Assembly: GCF_001243045.1 (NCBI RefSeq)
Contig: NZ_LN849007.1
Coordinates: forward strand, 1,578,989-1,642,988
Origin: Clostridium niameyense
GTDB taxonomy: Bacteria > Bacillota > Clostridia > Clostridiales > Clostridiaceae
DNA: 64,000 bases
Direction of reading: 5' to 3'
Below the pieces are notes generated by a model, which had not been told where the DNA came from, made no database searches, and saw only the letters and a program-made list of their open reading frames with translations. The position numbers and the translations under genes were made by a program. This document shows, in pieces, positions 44,757-54,697 of this stretch (the stretch's first letter is position 1; the number at the start of each line of letters is the position of its first letter).

Positions 44757-45203
44757 CTATCTATTTGTTCTTTCAATTAATAATTTCTCTATTAAATCTT
44801 TATCTGATGTATTTAGTATTTTTTCTTTGAATTCATCATCCATTAAACTAACTGCTAATATTTGAAGGATTTTAAGATGTTCATCTCCACCTTTTTCTGG
44901 TACTGCTATTAAGAATACCAAATTTACAGGTTCATCATCTAAGCTTTCCCATTCTATTCCTTTAGAGCTTTTTCCTACAACTACTGTTGGTTCTTTAACC
45001 CAAGCTGATTTTGCATGTGGTATTGCCACGCCATCTCCTATACCTGTAGTAGATAAACCTTCTCTTTTCTTAACATCTTCTATGTATTTATCTACATCTA
45101 TTAATCTTTCATCAATTAAATTCGCTAAATGTGATACTACTTCAAATTTTTCAGTTCCTTGTAAATCTAAATCCATAAATTTTGCATTAAATAATTTATT
45201 CAT
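44757..45203 (-). CDS. PTS fructose/mannose-family IIA component
   Basis: 148 residues, a single EIIA domain of the fructose type. The phosphorylated His is residue 63 (VAIPHAKS), and the NLVFLIAVPEKGG motif is present. It passes phosphate from HPr to the IIBC protein encoded just upstream, 23 bp away. In B. subtilis ManP the IIA domain is fused to IIBC; here it is a separate gene. Last gene of the mannose operon. Confidence 0.9.
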   Translation of the reverse strand: MNKLFNAKFMDLDLQGTEKFEVVSHLANLIDERLIDVDKYIEDVKKREGLSTTGIGDGVAIPHAKSAWVKEPTVVVGKSSKGIEWESLDDEPVNLVFLIAVPEKGGDEHLKILQILAVSLMDDEFKEKILNTSDKDLIEKLLIERTNR

Positions 45204-45226
45204 TTTTATATCCCCTTTATCATTTA

Positions 45227-46660
45227 TTAAGCTACTTTATTCTTCTTTATGTTCATTTTTTTTAAAAGATTAACCATTAAAGCTGTTACTATTGATCCTA
45301 CAATTATTGCTATAAAGAACATTACTACACCTTTTATTCCGCCCATTAATGCAACTATTGGTCCTCCATGTGGAACTATATCTTCTACCTTACCAAGTAT
45401 TGCAATATTAGCTCCAACTATTGAACCTACCATTAAAGAAGGTATAACTCTTAGAGGATCTATAGATGCGAAAGGAATAGCTCCCTCTGTTATTCCGCAA
45501 AGTCCCATAGCAAAGGCTGCTTTACCTGCATCAATTTCATCTTCACTATAATATTGTTTTCCTATAAATGTTGCAATACCCATTCCTATTGGAGGAATTG
45601 CTACTGATGCAGCTATAGGTCCCATTATATGAGGGTTTCCTGCCGTAATCATTGAAACACCAAATAAAAATGCTGTTTTATTAACAGGGCCTCCCATATC
45701 AAAAGCAATCATTGCTCCTAATATAGTTGCTAATACTATTGAACTTGTACCTGATAGTCCTGCCAAAAATCCTGTTAATCCTTCAAATATTGCAGTTATT
45801 GGTCCACCTAAAACTAGTATAAATATTAATCCTGTTGCTAATGTTGACACTATAGGAATTATAATTATTGGCATTATAGGCTTAATAATTTTAGGAACTT
45901 TAATGTTTCTTAATGTTTTAGCTATGTATCCTGCCAAAAATCCTGTTATTATACCACCTAAAAATCCTGCATTTGCTTTTGATCCATAAAATGACCCATT
46001 TGCTGCTATATAACCACCAATTAATCCTGGTGTTAGTCCTGGTCTATCAGCTATTGAGTAAGCAATAAATCCTGAAAGTACTGGTACCATAAATGCAAAT
46101 CCAGCTCCACCAATCATTTCTACCTTTTTCCAAAAGGAGCCTTCTGGTACTACAAGTCCTTTAGCTGTTGGTTGTCCACCAAAGGCTAAAGCCAAGGCTA
46201 TTAATAAACCTGCAACAACAATTACTGGAATCATATAAGAAACTCCACCCATTAAGTGCTTATAAAAAGCCGGTTGCTTAGTTTTTAATTCTTTCTTGCC
46301 TTCATCTACACTATTCATAGTTTTATTTTCTTTAACTTGTTTACTTTCTTTCTTTTTAACTTTTCCATCTAAAAACATTTGAATCAAAACATCTGGTTCT
46401 TTTATAGCCCTAATTATTGGACATTCTATCATTGCCATGCCTTGAAATCTTTCTAAACTTACAGCTTTATCTGCCGCTATAATTATTCCATCTGCTTGTT
46501 TAATATCTTCTTCTGTTATTACATTTTCCGCTCCTGTTGAACCTTGGGTTTCAACTTTAATTTCCACTCCCATTTTTTTTGCCATTTTATTTAGCTTTTC
46601 TGCAGCTATATAAGTATGAGCAATACCTACAGGGCATGATGTTACTGCTAATAGTTTCAT
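45227..46660 (-). CDS. manP: PTS fructose/mannose-family IIBC component (ManP-like)
   Basis: 477 residues. IIB domain at 1-100 with the phosphocysteine at residue 9 (TSCPVGIAHTY), a charged linker rich in lysine (about 105-130), then a IIC domain with eight or more helices and the GGPVNKTAFLFG motif. The family transports fructose or mannose. Linkage to manA and a ManR-type regulator makes mannose most likely. A regulator site lies 65 bp before the start. Confidence 0.88.
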   Translation of the reverse strand: MKLLAVTSCPVGIAHTYIAAEKLNKMAKKMGVEIKVETQGSTGAENVITEEDIKQADGIIIAADKAVSLERFQGMAMIECPIIRAIKEPDVLIQMFLDGKVKKKESKQVKENKTMNSVDEGKKELKTKQPAFYKHLMGGVSYMIPVIVVAGLLIALALAFGGQPTAKGLVVPEGSFWKKVEMIGGAGFAFMVPVLSGFIAYSIADRPGLTPGLIGGYIAANGSFYGSKANAGFLGGIITGFLAGYIAKTLRNIKVPKIIKPIMPIIIIPIVSTLATGLIFILVLGGPITAIFEGLTGFLAGLSGTSSIVLATILGAMIAFDMGGPVNKTAFLFGVSMITAGNPHIMGPIAASVAIPPIGMGIATFIGKQYYSEDEIDAGKAAFAMGLCGITEGAIPFASIDPLRVIPSLMVGSIVGANIAILGKVEDIVPHGGPIVALMGGIKGVVMFFIAIIVGSIVTALMVNLLKKMNIKKNKVA

Positions 46661-46724
46661 TACCTCATCTCCTTAAAAATATAAATTATGAATAATTGCG
46701 TTTAATTTATATTCTTATTATACG

Positions 46725-46746
46725 TTTACTGAAAACATATTCAAAG
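46725..46746. promoter_or_regulatory. Candidate ManR site before the PTS genes
   Basis: TTTACTGAAAACATATTCAA followed by AG. It matches the site before manA at 20 of 22 positions. Its position, about 65 bp before the PTS gene start, fits an activator site. Confidence 0.65.
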
Positions 46747-46784
46747 TCAAGCTTTTTCCTATTATAGTGGAAATGAAGTATCCT

Positions 46785-48725
46785 TTAAAACCTATCAATA
46801 ACTCTTTTTAATTCTCGAAAATTTTTCGATTTTATTAATTCTAATACTACTTGTTCATCTATAATATTTTTATATAATTGCTCTAAGTATATCTTCCAGT
46901 TATATTTGTCCTCATCTGCTATTACTATAAGAAACACTAACTGAACCTTGTCCTTATCCCAATCTATAGGCTTTTTTAATATAGCCACAGAAATACAAGA
47001 TTCTTTTATTTCTTTATGCATAGAATGGGGAATAGCAACTAAATTACCTATTTGTGTTCCAGACAACTTTTCTCTTTTAAATATATCTTCCTTCACATTT
47101 TGCGTAATATAATTAAGATTAATTAACCTATTAGTAATATAATCTAATATTTCTTCCCTACTATCCACTTTTACATCACAAAAGAATATATTTTCTTTAA
47201 ATTTAGTTGCTAATTTATCTAAATTGGAGTAATTATTATACAATTTATTTTCTATCAAATTAATTTCTTCTTCATCAATCAATCTCTTAATATGAATAAT
47301 TTTATCACATTGGATTCCCAAGTTTACAGTAGCTATTACTAAATCTACCTTATCTATTATATCTTTATTAAATTCATAGCAAGATATAGTATCTATTATT
47401 TTTAGCCTACTTTTAAAATGAGCTTCTAACTTTACCTTAAGCAATAAAGAAGTACCTACTCCTGTGGTGCAAACTATTATTGCTTTTTTTATATTAGAAG
47501 TATTTTTGTGTTTCTTTCTTTCAATAGCTGCTGCAAAATGTAATGCTATAAACCCAATATCATCCTCCGTTAGGTTGACACCTTCTTCTCTTTTAATAAT
47601 GCTATTTGTTAATACTGCAAGCTCTAAAGCAAAAGGATAATTATTTTTTATTAACCCTAGCATGGAATTCTCTATTTTTATATCATATTTAGCTCTACTA
47701 ATAGACGCTTTAAGATGTGTTCCCAAAAAGTTTATAAGAATATCATCTTTAGTAAAATCTATATCAAATATGTTATTAATAGCCTGTAAAATATTTACTA
47801 ACAATTTATTTTCATCTTGAAATTTATATTTATTATTTAGTTTATTAAATTGAATTAAATTACTTCCCATCATATACTTGGTTAAATAAATAACTTCGTT
47901 TTCTAATATTTCAAATCCCATTTTTTCTTTAATATCTATACAAATACTATTAGCAACTTTAAATTTGGGTTCCTGTTTAAAATTTTTTATAACATTATTA
48001 CTATAATTTACAGTCTTATCTTTGTAATTTCTTATTAAAATTATTTTTATATAAGCTAATATGTGTCTATATGCTAAATCAGACAATCTACACTTAAATT
48101 TAAATATATTTTCCTTCAATATATCATCTACTAAAAATTCTCCTGATTCACCTAAAAAATTTTTAAATAAAGAATCTAAAGCTTCTTTTAATAAATTATT
48201 ATTGGAAAACATATATGTATTTATGCAGCGTCTTATATTCTCCTCACTACCACTAATTTTTATTCCCTTATTACTTACTTTTTTAATTTTTAGTTTAAAG
48301 TCTAATAACATATCTTTAGCTAACTTTATATCATTTTTTATTGAGGATAAACTTACATATAATTCATCAGCTAATTCTATTTGAGTAATACCCTCTATAC
48401 CTTTTATATCATTAATTAATAATTTTACTATTATATATTCTGCTCTTCCATCTGAAATCAAATTACTATCACTTTCAGTTTTCTCAATTGCTTTTAGAAA
48501 AGTTTGAAACTTATTTTCTTCAAAAATCTCTATTTTATAGCCTCTTGATTTCTCTGAATGAATTATTGCTCCATTATTTTGTAATATAGAATTTAATTCT
48601 TTTATATCACTCCTAATAGTTCTAGAAGATACCCCTAACATATTACAAAGTTGCTTTCCTGTAGTTACTTTATCAGCATCCTTTAGTATTTCTATAATTT
48701 TTTCTAATCTTACATTGCCTATCAT
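46785..48725 (-). CDS. manR: PRD-containing transcriptional activator (ManR-like)
   Basis: 646 residues with the MtlR/ManR layout: two N-terminal HTH segments (KQLCNMLGVSSRTIRSDIKE at about 21-40; TQIELADELYVSLSSIKND at about 118-136), two PTS regulation domains (about 190-400), a IIB-like domain with CTTGVGTS (about 420) and a C-terminal IIA-like domain with LVAIPHSMH (about 585). Phosphorylation by PTS proteins at these sites sets activity. It lies between manA and the PTS genes; the length is nearly that of B. subtilis ManR (about 648). Confidence 0.88.
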   Translation of the reverse strand: MIGNVRLEKIIEILKDADKVTTGKQLCNMLGVSSRTIRSDIKELNSILQNNGAIIHSEKSRGYKIEIFEENKFQTFLKAIEKTESDSNLISDGRAEYIIVKLLINDIKGIEGITQIELADELYVSLSSIKNDIKLAKDMLLDFKLKIKKVSNKGIKISGSEENIRRCINTYMFSNNNLLKEALDSLFKNFLGESGEFLVDDILKENIFKFKCRLSDLAYRHILAYIKIILIRNYKDKTVNYSNNVIKNFKQEPKFKVANSICIDIKEKMGFEILENEVIYLTKYMMGSNLIQFNKLNNKYKFQDENKLLVNILQAINNIFDIDFTKDDILINFLGTHLKASISRAKYDIKIENSMLGLIKNNYPFALELAVLTNSIIKREEGVNLTEDDIGFIALHFAAAIERKKHKNTSNIKKAIIVCTTGVGTSLLLKVKLEAHFKSRLKIIDTISCYEFNKDIIDKVDLVIATVNLGIQCDKIIHIKRLIDEEEINLIENKLYNNYSNLDKLATKFKENIFFCDVKVDSREEILDYITNRLINLNYITQNVKEDIFKREKLSGTQIGNLVAIPHSMHKEIKESCISVAILKKPIDWDKDKVQLVFLIVIADEDKYNWKIYLEQLYKNIIDEQVVLELIKSKNFRELKRVIDRF

Positions 48726-48800
48726 TTTTTAATCACCTTTGTATTGTTTTATATCGTTATATCTAATAACTACCTAATAAAAATATTACTTAAAATAAAG

Positions 48801-49736
48801 TTACTTTGCATAAGTTTTAATGATTTCAACTTGTCCAGTTATAGAGTATTCCCCTAAAGTAGCAGGAATTAAATAACTATCTCCTTTTTTTATATTATCC
48901 ATCCTATTATTACACTTAATCTTGCCTTCACCATCTACACAAGTTATAACATAAAACATTTTTTCATTACTAATATCGATAAAATTTTTATATATATTAT
49001 ACTTTTCCATTCTAAAATATTTATTATCGCATAACAAAATTTTAGAATATCCATCTAACTCCTCTATAGAATTTGTAGAACAATTTATTGCTTTTAAATC
49101 GAAATCAATTACATCTAATGCCTTGTTAACGTGGAGTTCCCTTCCTCTATTATAGTCATATACTCTGTATGTAACATCTGAATTTTGTTGTATTTCCGCA
49201 ATAATTAACCCTTCACCTATTGCATGAACTAGTCCACTATTTATAAGATAACAATCTCCCTTTTTAACTTTAATATTATTTAAATATTTTTCTGTAGTTC
49301 CTTCTTCAATAGCTTTTTCAAATTCCTTTTTGGTACAATTCTTTGTTCCTACAATTAATTCCGCTCCTGGCTTTGCATCTATTACATACCACGCTTCTGT
49401 TTTTCCATATTCTCCTTCATATTTATTAGCATATTCATCATTAGGATGTACTTGAACAGATAAATTTGAATTTGAATTTATCAATTTAATTAACAAAGGA
49501 AACTTTTCTTTATTGATTTCTGTTCCTAATAATTTTTCACCATATTCCTCTATAATTTCTTTAAAACTTTTTCCTTTTAACTCTCCATTATCTACAATAC
49601 TCATTCCATTTTTATGACACGCAACATCCCAGCTCTCACCAATGTTTTCTTTTGGTACATTACATCTAAATTTTTTAAAATCCTTTCCCCCCCAAATCTT
49701 ATCATAATATAAATTTTCAAATCTTATTGCATACAT
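48801..49736 (-). CDS. manA: Mannose-6-phosphate isomerase, class I
   Basis: 311 residues starting at the ATG at 49736 behind GAGGTG. Zinc ligands of type I phosphomannose isomerases are visible: SVQVHPNDEYA, KTEAWYVI (Glu) and SGLVHAIGEG (His), followed by an AEIQQNSDVTYRVYDYNR substrate region. It converts mannose-6-phosphate, the product of the PTS, to fructose-6-phosphate. First gene of the mannose operon. Confidence 0.93.
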   Translation of the reverse strand: MYAIRFENLYYDKIWGGKDFKKFRCNVPKENIGESWDVACHKNGMSIVDNGELKGKSFKEIIEEYGEKLLGTEINKEKFPLLIKLINSNSNLSVQVHPNDEYANKYEGEYGKTEAWYVIDAKPGAELIVGTKNCTKKEFEKAIEEGTTEKYLNNIKVKKGDCYLINSGLVHAIGEGLIIAEIQQNSDVTYRVYDYNRGRELHVNKALDVIDFDLKAINCSTNSIEELDGYSKILLCDNKYFRMEKYNIYKNFIDISNEKMFYVITCVDGEGKIKCNNRMDNIKKGDSYLIPATLGEYSITGQVEIIKTYAK

Positions 49737-49806
49737 ATCTTTCACCTCATAAACATTAATATTTTTGTTTATACTCCATTATTACTAACTTTGATTTCAT
49801 CATATC

Positions 49807-49828
49807 TTTACTGTAAACATAATCAAAG
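49807..49828. promoter_or_regulatory. Candidate ManR site before manA
   Basis: TTTACTGTAAACATAATCAA followed by AG, 70 bp before manA, the same distance as the PTS copy. Only two positions differ between the copies. Confidence 0.65.
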
Positions 49829-49865
49829 GTACATTTTTTCCTCTATAATAGGAAAAAATGTACCT
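49827..49865. terminator. Perfect 16-bp hairpin before the mannose operon
   Basis: Arms 49827-49842 and 49850-49865 with a CTATAAT loop. It touches the ManR-like site. It may be a bidirectional terminator or a protein-binding dyad. Confidence 0.6.
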
Positions 49866-49925
49866 CTATTTATTTATGCTTAATAAGTTTTCTAAAATTT
49901 TAGAAGGTTGTTATTAAAAATTGAA

Positions 49926-49965
49926 AAAGTACTGTAAATTCTTTTGCCTAGAACTTCAGTACTTT
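49926..49965 (-). terminator. Terminator of the MutS-like operon
   Basis: AAAGTACTG (49926-49934) and CAGTACTTT (49957-49965), followed by Ts on the minus strand, just past the small membrane-protein gene. Confidence 0.75.
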
Positions 49966-49981
49966 CTTATTTTAAAAAATA

Positions 49982-50296
49982 TTAATTATTTTTATAGTTA
50001 AGGTTATCTTTCTTTTTTGAAATTAATATAGGAATAATCTTAATATAAATACAGATTAATATGGTGCCTAATATTAGTCCTGGATAGTTCATTTTTCCTA
50101 ATTTTGTAGTTAAGAATTTTTTAAATAACTCTACAGAAAATCCTAATATTATTAATATTATAGTTAAAGTCACTTTAAAATACTTATTTTTTTCTATTTT
50201 ACCTTTTATCTTCTTAGGTATTTCCATAATATCAATTACCATATCTAAAGCTATGTAAACAACCATAACAATTATAAAACTTATCAAATATTTCAT
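49982..50296 (-). CDS. Small membrane partner of the MutS-like protein
   Basis: 104 residues from the ATG at 50296 behind AAGGGGG. Three hydrophobic helices (about 3-20, 36-52 and 68-86) and a lysine-rich tail. It begins 10 bases after the stop of the MutS-like gene, so the two are co-translated. Family not recognised. Confidence 0.65.
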   Translation of the reverse strand: MKYLISFIIVMVVYIALDMVIDIMEIPKKIKGKIEKNKYFKVTLTIILIILGFSVELFKKFLTTKLGKMNYPGLILGTILICIYIKIIPILISKKKDNLNYKNN

Positions 50297-50306
50297 AATA
50301 TCCCCC

Positions 50307-51872
50307 TTAAATAAATCCTTCAATTGTTTCTGCTCTTTTGTATGCTTTTTCTGTAACTTCTTTTGGATAGCCTATATATTCCAAGAGCCTTATAGCATTT
50401 CTAGTTTGGGTAACTCCCGGTTTTAATTTATAATCAAAGCTTAAACCTTTTTTGTCATCTACATTTTCACTAAAATAATAAAATTCATAACTATCTTTTA
50501 AAATATTTACTAACTCCCTATCATGAGTTGCTACTATAGAAATAGCTTTTTTATTATTTAGATAAGATAGTATTTCTGCAGACATAGCTATTCTTTCTAT
50601 AGGGTTTGTCCCTCTAAATATTTCATCTATTGGGCAAAACACAGGTAATTCTTTATCTAATGCTTTAACTATCCTAAGTATTCCCTCTGCCTCAGCCATA
50701 TAATAACTCTTTCCTTTTGATAAATCATCATTAGGACTAATGGAAGATACTATATTAAAAAATGATGCTTTATATTCTTTAGCTAAAGTAAAATTAAAGG
50801 TTTGTGATAACAATATATTTATACCTAGCATTCTTAAAAATGTTGATTTTCCTGACATATTTGTACCTGTAAGTACTATACCTTTCTCCTTAATATAAAT
50901 AGAATTGGCTACAGGATTATCTAAAAGAGGATGAACTCCATCTGTAATATTTAAAGAAACCTCTTTAGTAAAAATAGGCTTTACATAAGGATGTTTTAAG
51001 TTTTGCTCATAACCTGCTATAGATATTATAGATTCTAACTCTCCTAATGTATAAAATATGTTCATTATGTATTCTTTTTTTTCTTTTAAAATTCCAGATA
51101 TTTTATAATAAGCACATTCCTCCACAAGAAATATTATAGAAATAAACTCAAATAATCCTTGCCACATGTTAATTATACCTATTAGTAAAGTGGTTCTATC
51201 AATATCTTTAACTTGTTTATAGTTTTCATTTATTTTATCTTTATATTCTTTTATATCTTGATTCTTTATATTACATACTTTTTTAGCTGCTATTAAAATA
51301 TCTCTTAAATATATTATTCCACGAGACTTAACTGTGTTTCTTTCTTTGTAGTTTATAATCATATTTAAAGATGCAGATGCTATCATAAATATTGCATATT
51401 TTTCACCTAAAAATATAGTTAATATAAAAGCTATTATAGGAAATATTTTTCCAATTAATGTGTATAAATAATATTTAGTTTTATTCACTACAAGTTCATC
51501 TTCCATCATATCTAAAAAGGTATTCTTTGTATCCCTTCCTAGTTGTAGAAATATACATAAAAGTTTTTCTCTTAAATCTACATTTTCTTTAAACAAATCA
51601 ATTAAACTTCCTCTATGTTTTAATTTTTCTTCATCTTTTAAAGGGTTTCTTAACATATAATATAATACTGATTCTCCTAATGTACTATAGTTTCTATCTA
51701 GTTTACTATATACCCTATCCATATCCATATCGTTCCAAGTATCATCATCAATGGTATATTCATCCTTTTTACTAATATCAAGGAATCTTCTTATATGTTT
51801 AAACTTTCTATCTTTATCTATGTTTTGTTTGTATTCTTTTCTTACGATGCTTAAAGCTACATTTTTATTCAA
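50307..51872 (-). CDS. Membrane-embedded MutS-like ATPase
   Basis: 521 residues. The C-terminal ATPase is of MutS type: Walker A TGTNMSGKSTFLRMLGINI (about 344-362), then SPNDDLSKGKSYYMAEA, Walker B PVFCPIDEIFRGTN and SIVATHDREL. The N-terminal mismatch-binding domain is absent. Unlike DNA-repair MutS, it has two or three hydrophobic stretches (about 135-170 and 225-245) that look like membrane helices. Such MutS-related membrane proteins occur in Firmicutes with unknown function. The small membrane protein after it is a likely partner. Confidence 0.8.
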   Translation of the reverse strand: MNKNVALSIVRKEYKQNIDKDRKFKHIRRFLDISKKDEYTIDDDTWNDMDMDRVYSKLDRNYSTLGESVLYYMLRNPLKDEEKLKHRGSLIDLFKENVDLREKLLCIFLQLGRDTKNTFLDMMEDELVVNKTKYYLYTLIGKIFPIIAFILTIFLGEKYAIFMIASASLNMIINYKERNTVKSRGIIYLRDILIAAKKVCNIKNQDIKEYKDKINENYKQVKDIDRTTLLIGIINMWQGLFEFISIIFLVEECAYYKISGILKEKKEYIMNIFYTLGELESIISIAGYEQNLKHPYVKPIFTKEVSLNITDGVHPLLDNPVANSIYIKEKGIVLTGTNMSGKSTFLRMLGINILLSQTFNFTLAKEYKASFFNIVSSISPNDDLSKGKSYYMAEAEGILRIVKALDKELPVFCPIDEIFRGTNPIERIAMSAEILSYLNNKKAISIVATHDRELVNILKDSYEFYYFSENVDDKKGLSFDYKLKPGVTQTRNAIRLLEYIGYPKEVTEKAYKRAETIEGFI

Positions 51873-51949
51873 TTTCAGTCTCCTTTCATGTAAATAAATA
51901 TTTTATCTATAATATTTTACCATAGAAGTCTAAAAATCTCTTCACGTAT

Positions 51950-52858
51950 TTAAGTTTTAATTTTCCATCTGCAAAAAATATACAAAGATTTGTTATAAAT
52001 CTTTGCACTAATACTTCCACCCATTTTTTCTATAAGATCTTTGGCAATAGCTAATCCTAACCCCGTACTATTGCCATTACAATTTCTAGATTTATCTTTT
52101 TTATAGAATCTATTGAAAATATAATTAACATCATTATTCGTAAGATCCTTAGCAGTATTAATAGTAGTTAGTAATGCTTCATTTTTATCTATTTCTAAGT
52201 TTATACAAACATCACCTTTAGAATGTTTTATTATGTTACCAACTAGATTTTCAATTACTCGCTGAATTGCTTTATCATTACCTAATACAATAATATTTTC
52301 TTTAGGTAATCTAATATCTGGAGTTATATTCTTTTCTGTAAAATCGTAATACATAGAAGTAATAACTTCACATAAAATCCTATTCAAATTTATATAACTA
52401 ATTTCTAGTTCATATTCTAGTGACTCTATAACAGATAGTTGAAAAAAATCACTTAATAAATTTTGTAGAGATTTTGCTCTAGCTTCAGCAATATCTAAAT
52501 ACTCCTTTTGTTTTTCCTCTGATATTTTTTTTGATTTTATCATTTGTATATATCCGATTATGGAAGTAAGAGGTGTACGTAAATCGTGGGATATATTTGC
52601 TATTAAACTTTTTAATTCTTCCTCTTTATGTCTTTGTTCTATTTCACCTTTTATATCCATTTCTATTTTATTATTAATATGATAAGCTAAATTCTCTATA
52701 TCCTTATTTAATAGACATACATCTATTTTTTTATAAGATTTTAAATCATTATAATCCTTAAGTTGTATTGTAATATTTCTAATTTCTCTTTTAATAGAAT
52801 AATTATTTATAAGTAAAACTATAATTATCATCAATAATATACAAATAATCCAAATCAA
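51950..52858 (-). CDS. Sensor histidine kinase of ABC module 1
   Basis: 302 residues starting with TTG at 52858 behind GGGGTGGAAG. A single N-terminal membrane helix (about 3-20), then a cytoplasmic linker, an H box with ISHDLRTPLTSI and complete ATP-binding boxes (GNIIKHSK, STGLGLAIAKDL). With only one helix it is probably driven by the neighbouring ABC permease. Last gene of module 1 (regulator, ATPase, permease, kinase). Confidence 0.88.
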   Translation of the reverse strand: MIWIICILLMIIIVLLINNYSIKREIRNITIQLKDYNDLKSYKKIDVCLLNKDIENLAYHINNKIEMDIKGEIEQRHKEEELKSLIANISHDLRTPLTSIIGYIQMIKSKKISEEKQKEYLDIAEARAKSLQNLLSDFFQLSVIESLEYELEISYINLNRILCEVITSMYYDFTEKNITPDIRLPKENIIVLGNDKAIQRVIENLVGNIIKHSKGDVCINLEIDKNEALLTTINTAKDLTNNDVNYIFNRFYKKDKSRNCNGNSTGLGLAIAKDLIEKMGGSISAKIYNKSLYIFCRWKIKT

Positions 52859-52889
52859 ACTTCCACCCCATTACCTTATAAATCTAATA

Positions 52890-53693
52890 TTATTTTATAT
52901 CTTGTCTTTCAAATACAGCTATACCTATTATGGAAGTAATTAAAATTATAACGATTGAATTACTAGCTAATAACTTTATAGCTGATGAATTTGAATATAT
53001 ATTGAGGATATCTAGTAGCATATATGTAGGAATATATTTATAATAGTTATTTAATAAATTGCATATAAATTTTATATAAATTAAACATAAAAACATGCTT
53101 AGTATACCTAAGGATATAACCACAGATTTATTTCTTATAATTACAGAAAACAATATATAAATGCTACTCATAGCTGTAAAAACCAACCATATAGTTATTA
53201 ACATTTTAATCATTTTTATAATCTCATAACTATTAACACTACATTTTGTAAAAATTATACCAATAGCTACTTGTCCAAATGTTAGTATAAATAATATAAT
53301 AAATATACTTAAAGATGAAACTATTAATTTAGACATATAAATATATATTCTTTTATGACCATATGATACTATATTCTTTATAGTGCCATTATAATATTCA
53401 TTTATTACAAAAACTACTACTAAAGATATTATTACTATCTGAACAACAGGAATAAATCCTATTGCAGTATTAAAAAACTCCATAACCTTAGGATTATTTC
53501 TATTAATAAAATTATTTATAGTAAACCCTACTTCTTTATTACCCAGGAAATCATGAAATATATATATTTTATTGGACTTAGTAAAATATAATTTCATATT
53601 CCAAGCAATTATAAAAATTATAATTATAAGGGAATTTTTAAAAGCTCTACTGTGCCTTAACTTATAAAAATCAGACTTTATTAAATTATACAT
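52890..53693 (-). CDS. BcrB-like ABC permease of module 1
   Basis: 267 residues, six membrane helices of the ABC-2/BcrB type (N-terminal YNLIKSDFYKLRHSRAFKN, a large first loop with NRNNPKVMEFF). It overlaps the ATPase gene by 8 bases. BcrAB-like exporters remove peptide antibiotics such as bacitracin or lantibiotics. Specificity is not evident here. Confidence 0.85.
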   Translation of the reverse strand: MYNLIKSDFYKLRHSRAFKNSLIIIIFIIAWNMKLYFTKSNKIYIFHDFLGNKEVGFTINNFINRNNPKVMEFFNTAIGFIPVVQIVIISLVVVFVINEYYNGTIKNIVSYGHKRIYIYMSKLIVSSLSIFIILFILTFGQVAIGIIFTKCSVNSYEIIKMIKMLITIWLVFTAMSSIYILFSVIIRNKSVVISLGILSMFLCLIYIKFICNLLNNYYKYIPTYMLLDILNIYSNSSAIKLLASNSIVIILITSIIGIAVFERQDIK

Positions 53694-54609
53694 TTTTATC
53701 TACTCCCCCTATTAAATTAATGAAGTATTCTTCTAGGCTATCTCCTTTACATATAAGTTCTTCAATTATTACATTTGACTTAGTAAGAGTAGACGAAACT
53801 AATTTAGCATTTTCAATATAATCATATAGTCTTATTGTTTCATCTGATAAAACCTTATAATTTTTTGTATTTAACTTTTCTTCTAAAATCACTACAGCTT
53901 TTGCTACATTATCTACTTTAATATTTAAACTCTGTTTACACTTTTCATCTAATTCAGCAGCTGTAATTTCTTGTAAAAGCTTTCCCTTATGTATGATACC
54001 ATAGCAAGTAGCTAAGTTATTTAGCTCTTCTAATATATGACTTGAAATAAGTATAGTAGTATCTCTATCTTTATTTAATTTTTTTAAGATATCTCTTACT
54101 TCTATAATCCCTATAGGATCCAATCCATTTATAGGTTCATCTAATATTAAAAATTCCGGATCTCCTAAAAGAGCTGTTGCTAATCCTAATTTTTGTTTCA
54201 TTCCAAGAGAAAAATTCTTTACTTTTTTATCCTTGTTATTATATAAATTTAAAGCCTTTAGAATTTTTTCTGTACACTCTATACCTGGAATACCTTTTTG
54301 TATTCTACAAGCTTCTAAATTTTGAAAAGCTGTCATATCTGGATAAAAAGCAGGTGTTTCTATTAATGCTCCTATTCTCTTTCTTACACTAAGATTTTTC
54401 TCGGCGTTAACCCCAAAAATTTCTATTTCTCCATCATTAGGCTTTATTAATCCTGTTACCATACGAATAAATGTAGTTTTTCCTGCGCCATTTTCACCTA
54501 TAAAACCATAGATTTCTCCCTTTTTTATATTTAAGTTTACATTATCTACAGCACATTCTTTTTTAAACTTTTTACTTAAATTTATACTTTGTAATGCATA
54601 ATCTATCAC
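53686..54609 (-). CDS. BcrA-like ABC ATPase of module 1
   Basis: 307 residues from the GTG at 54609 behind AAAGGG. Walker A GENGAGKTTF, signature FSLGMKQKLG, Walker B FLILDEPINGLDP. The rest (about 215-305) is the extension typical of the BcrA group. It works with the overlapping permease. The preceding gene is a response regulator about 90 bp upstream. Confidence 0.88.
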   Translation of the reverse strand: MIDYALQSINLSKKFKKECAVDNVNLNIKKGEIYGFIGENGAGKTTFIRMVTGLIKPNDGEIEIFGVNAEKNLSVRKRIGALIETPAFYPDMTAFQNLEACRIQKGIPGIECTEKILKALNLYNNKDKKVKNFSLGMKQKLGLATALLGDPEFLILDEPINGLDPIGIIEVRDILKKLNKDRDTTILISSHILEELNNLATCYGIIHKGKLLQEITAAELDEKCKQSLNIKVDNVAKAVVILEEKLNTKNYKVLSDETIRLYDYIENAKLVSSTLTKSNVIIEELICKGDSLEEYFINLIGGVDKNV

Positions 54610-54697
54610 ATATATCAACCCTTTCTTTATGTTTCATATTAATTATAAATTCTTATTAATAAATAAGCATAAAGAAATTCTAAAAAAAGTCTTAAGA

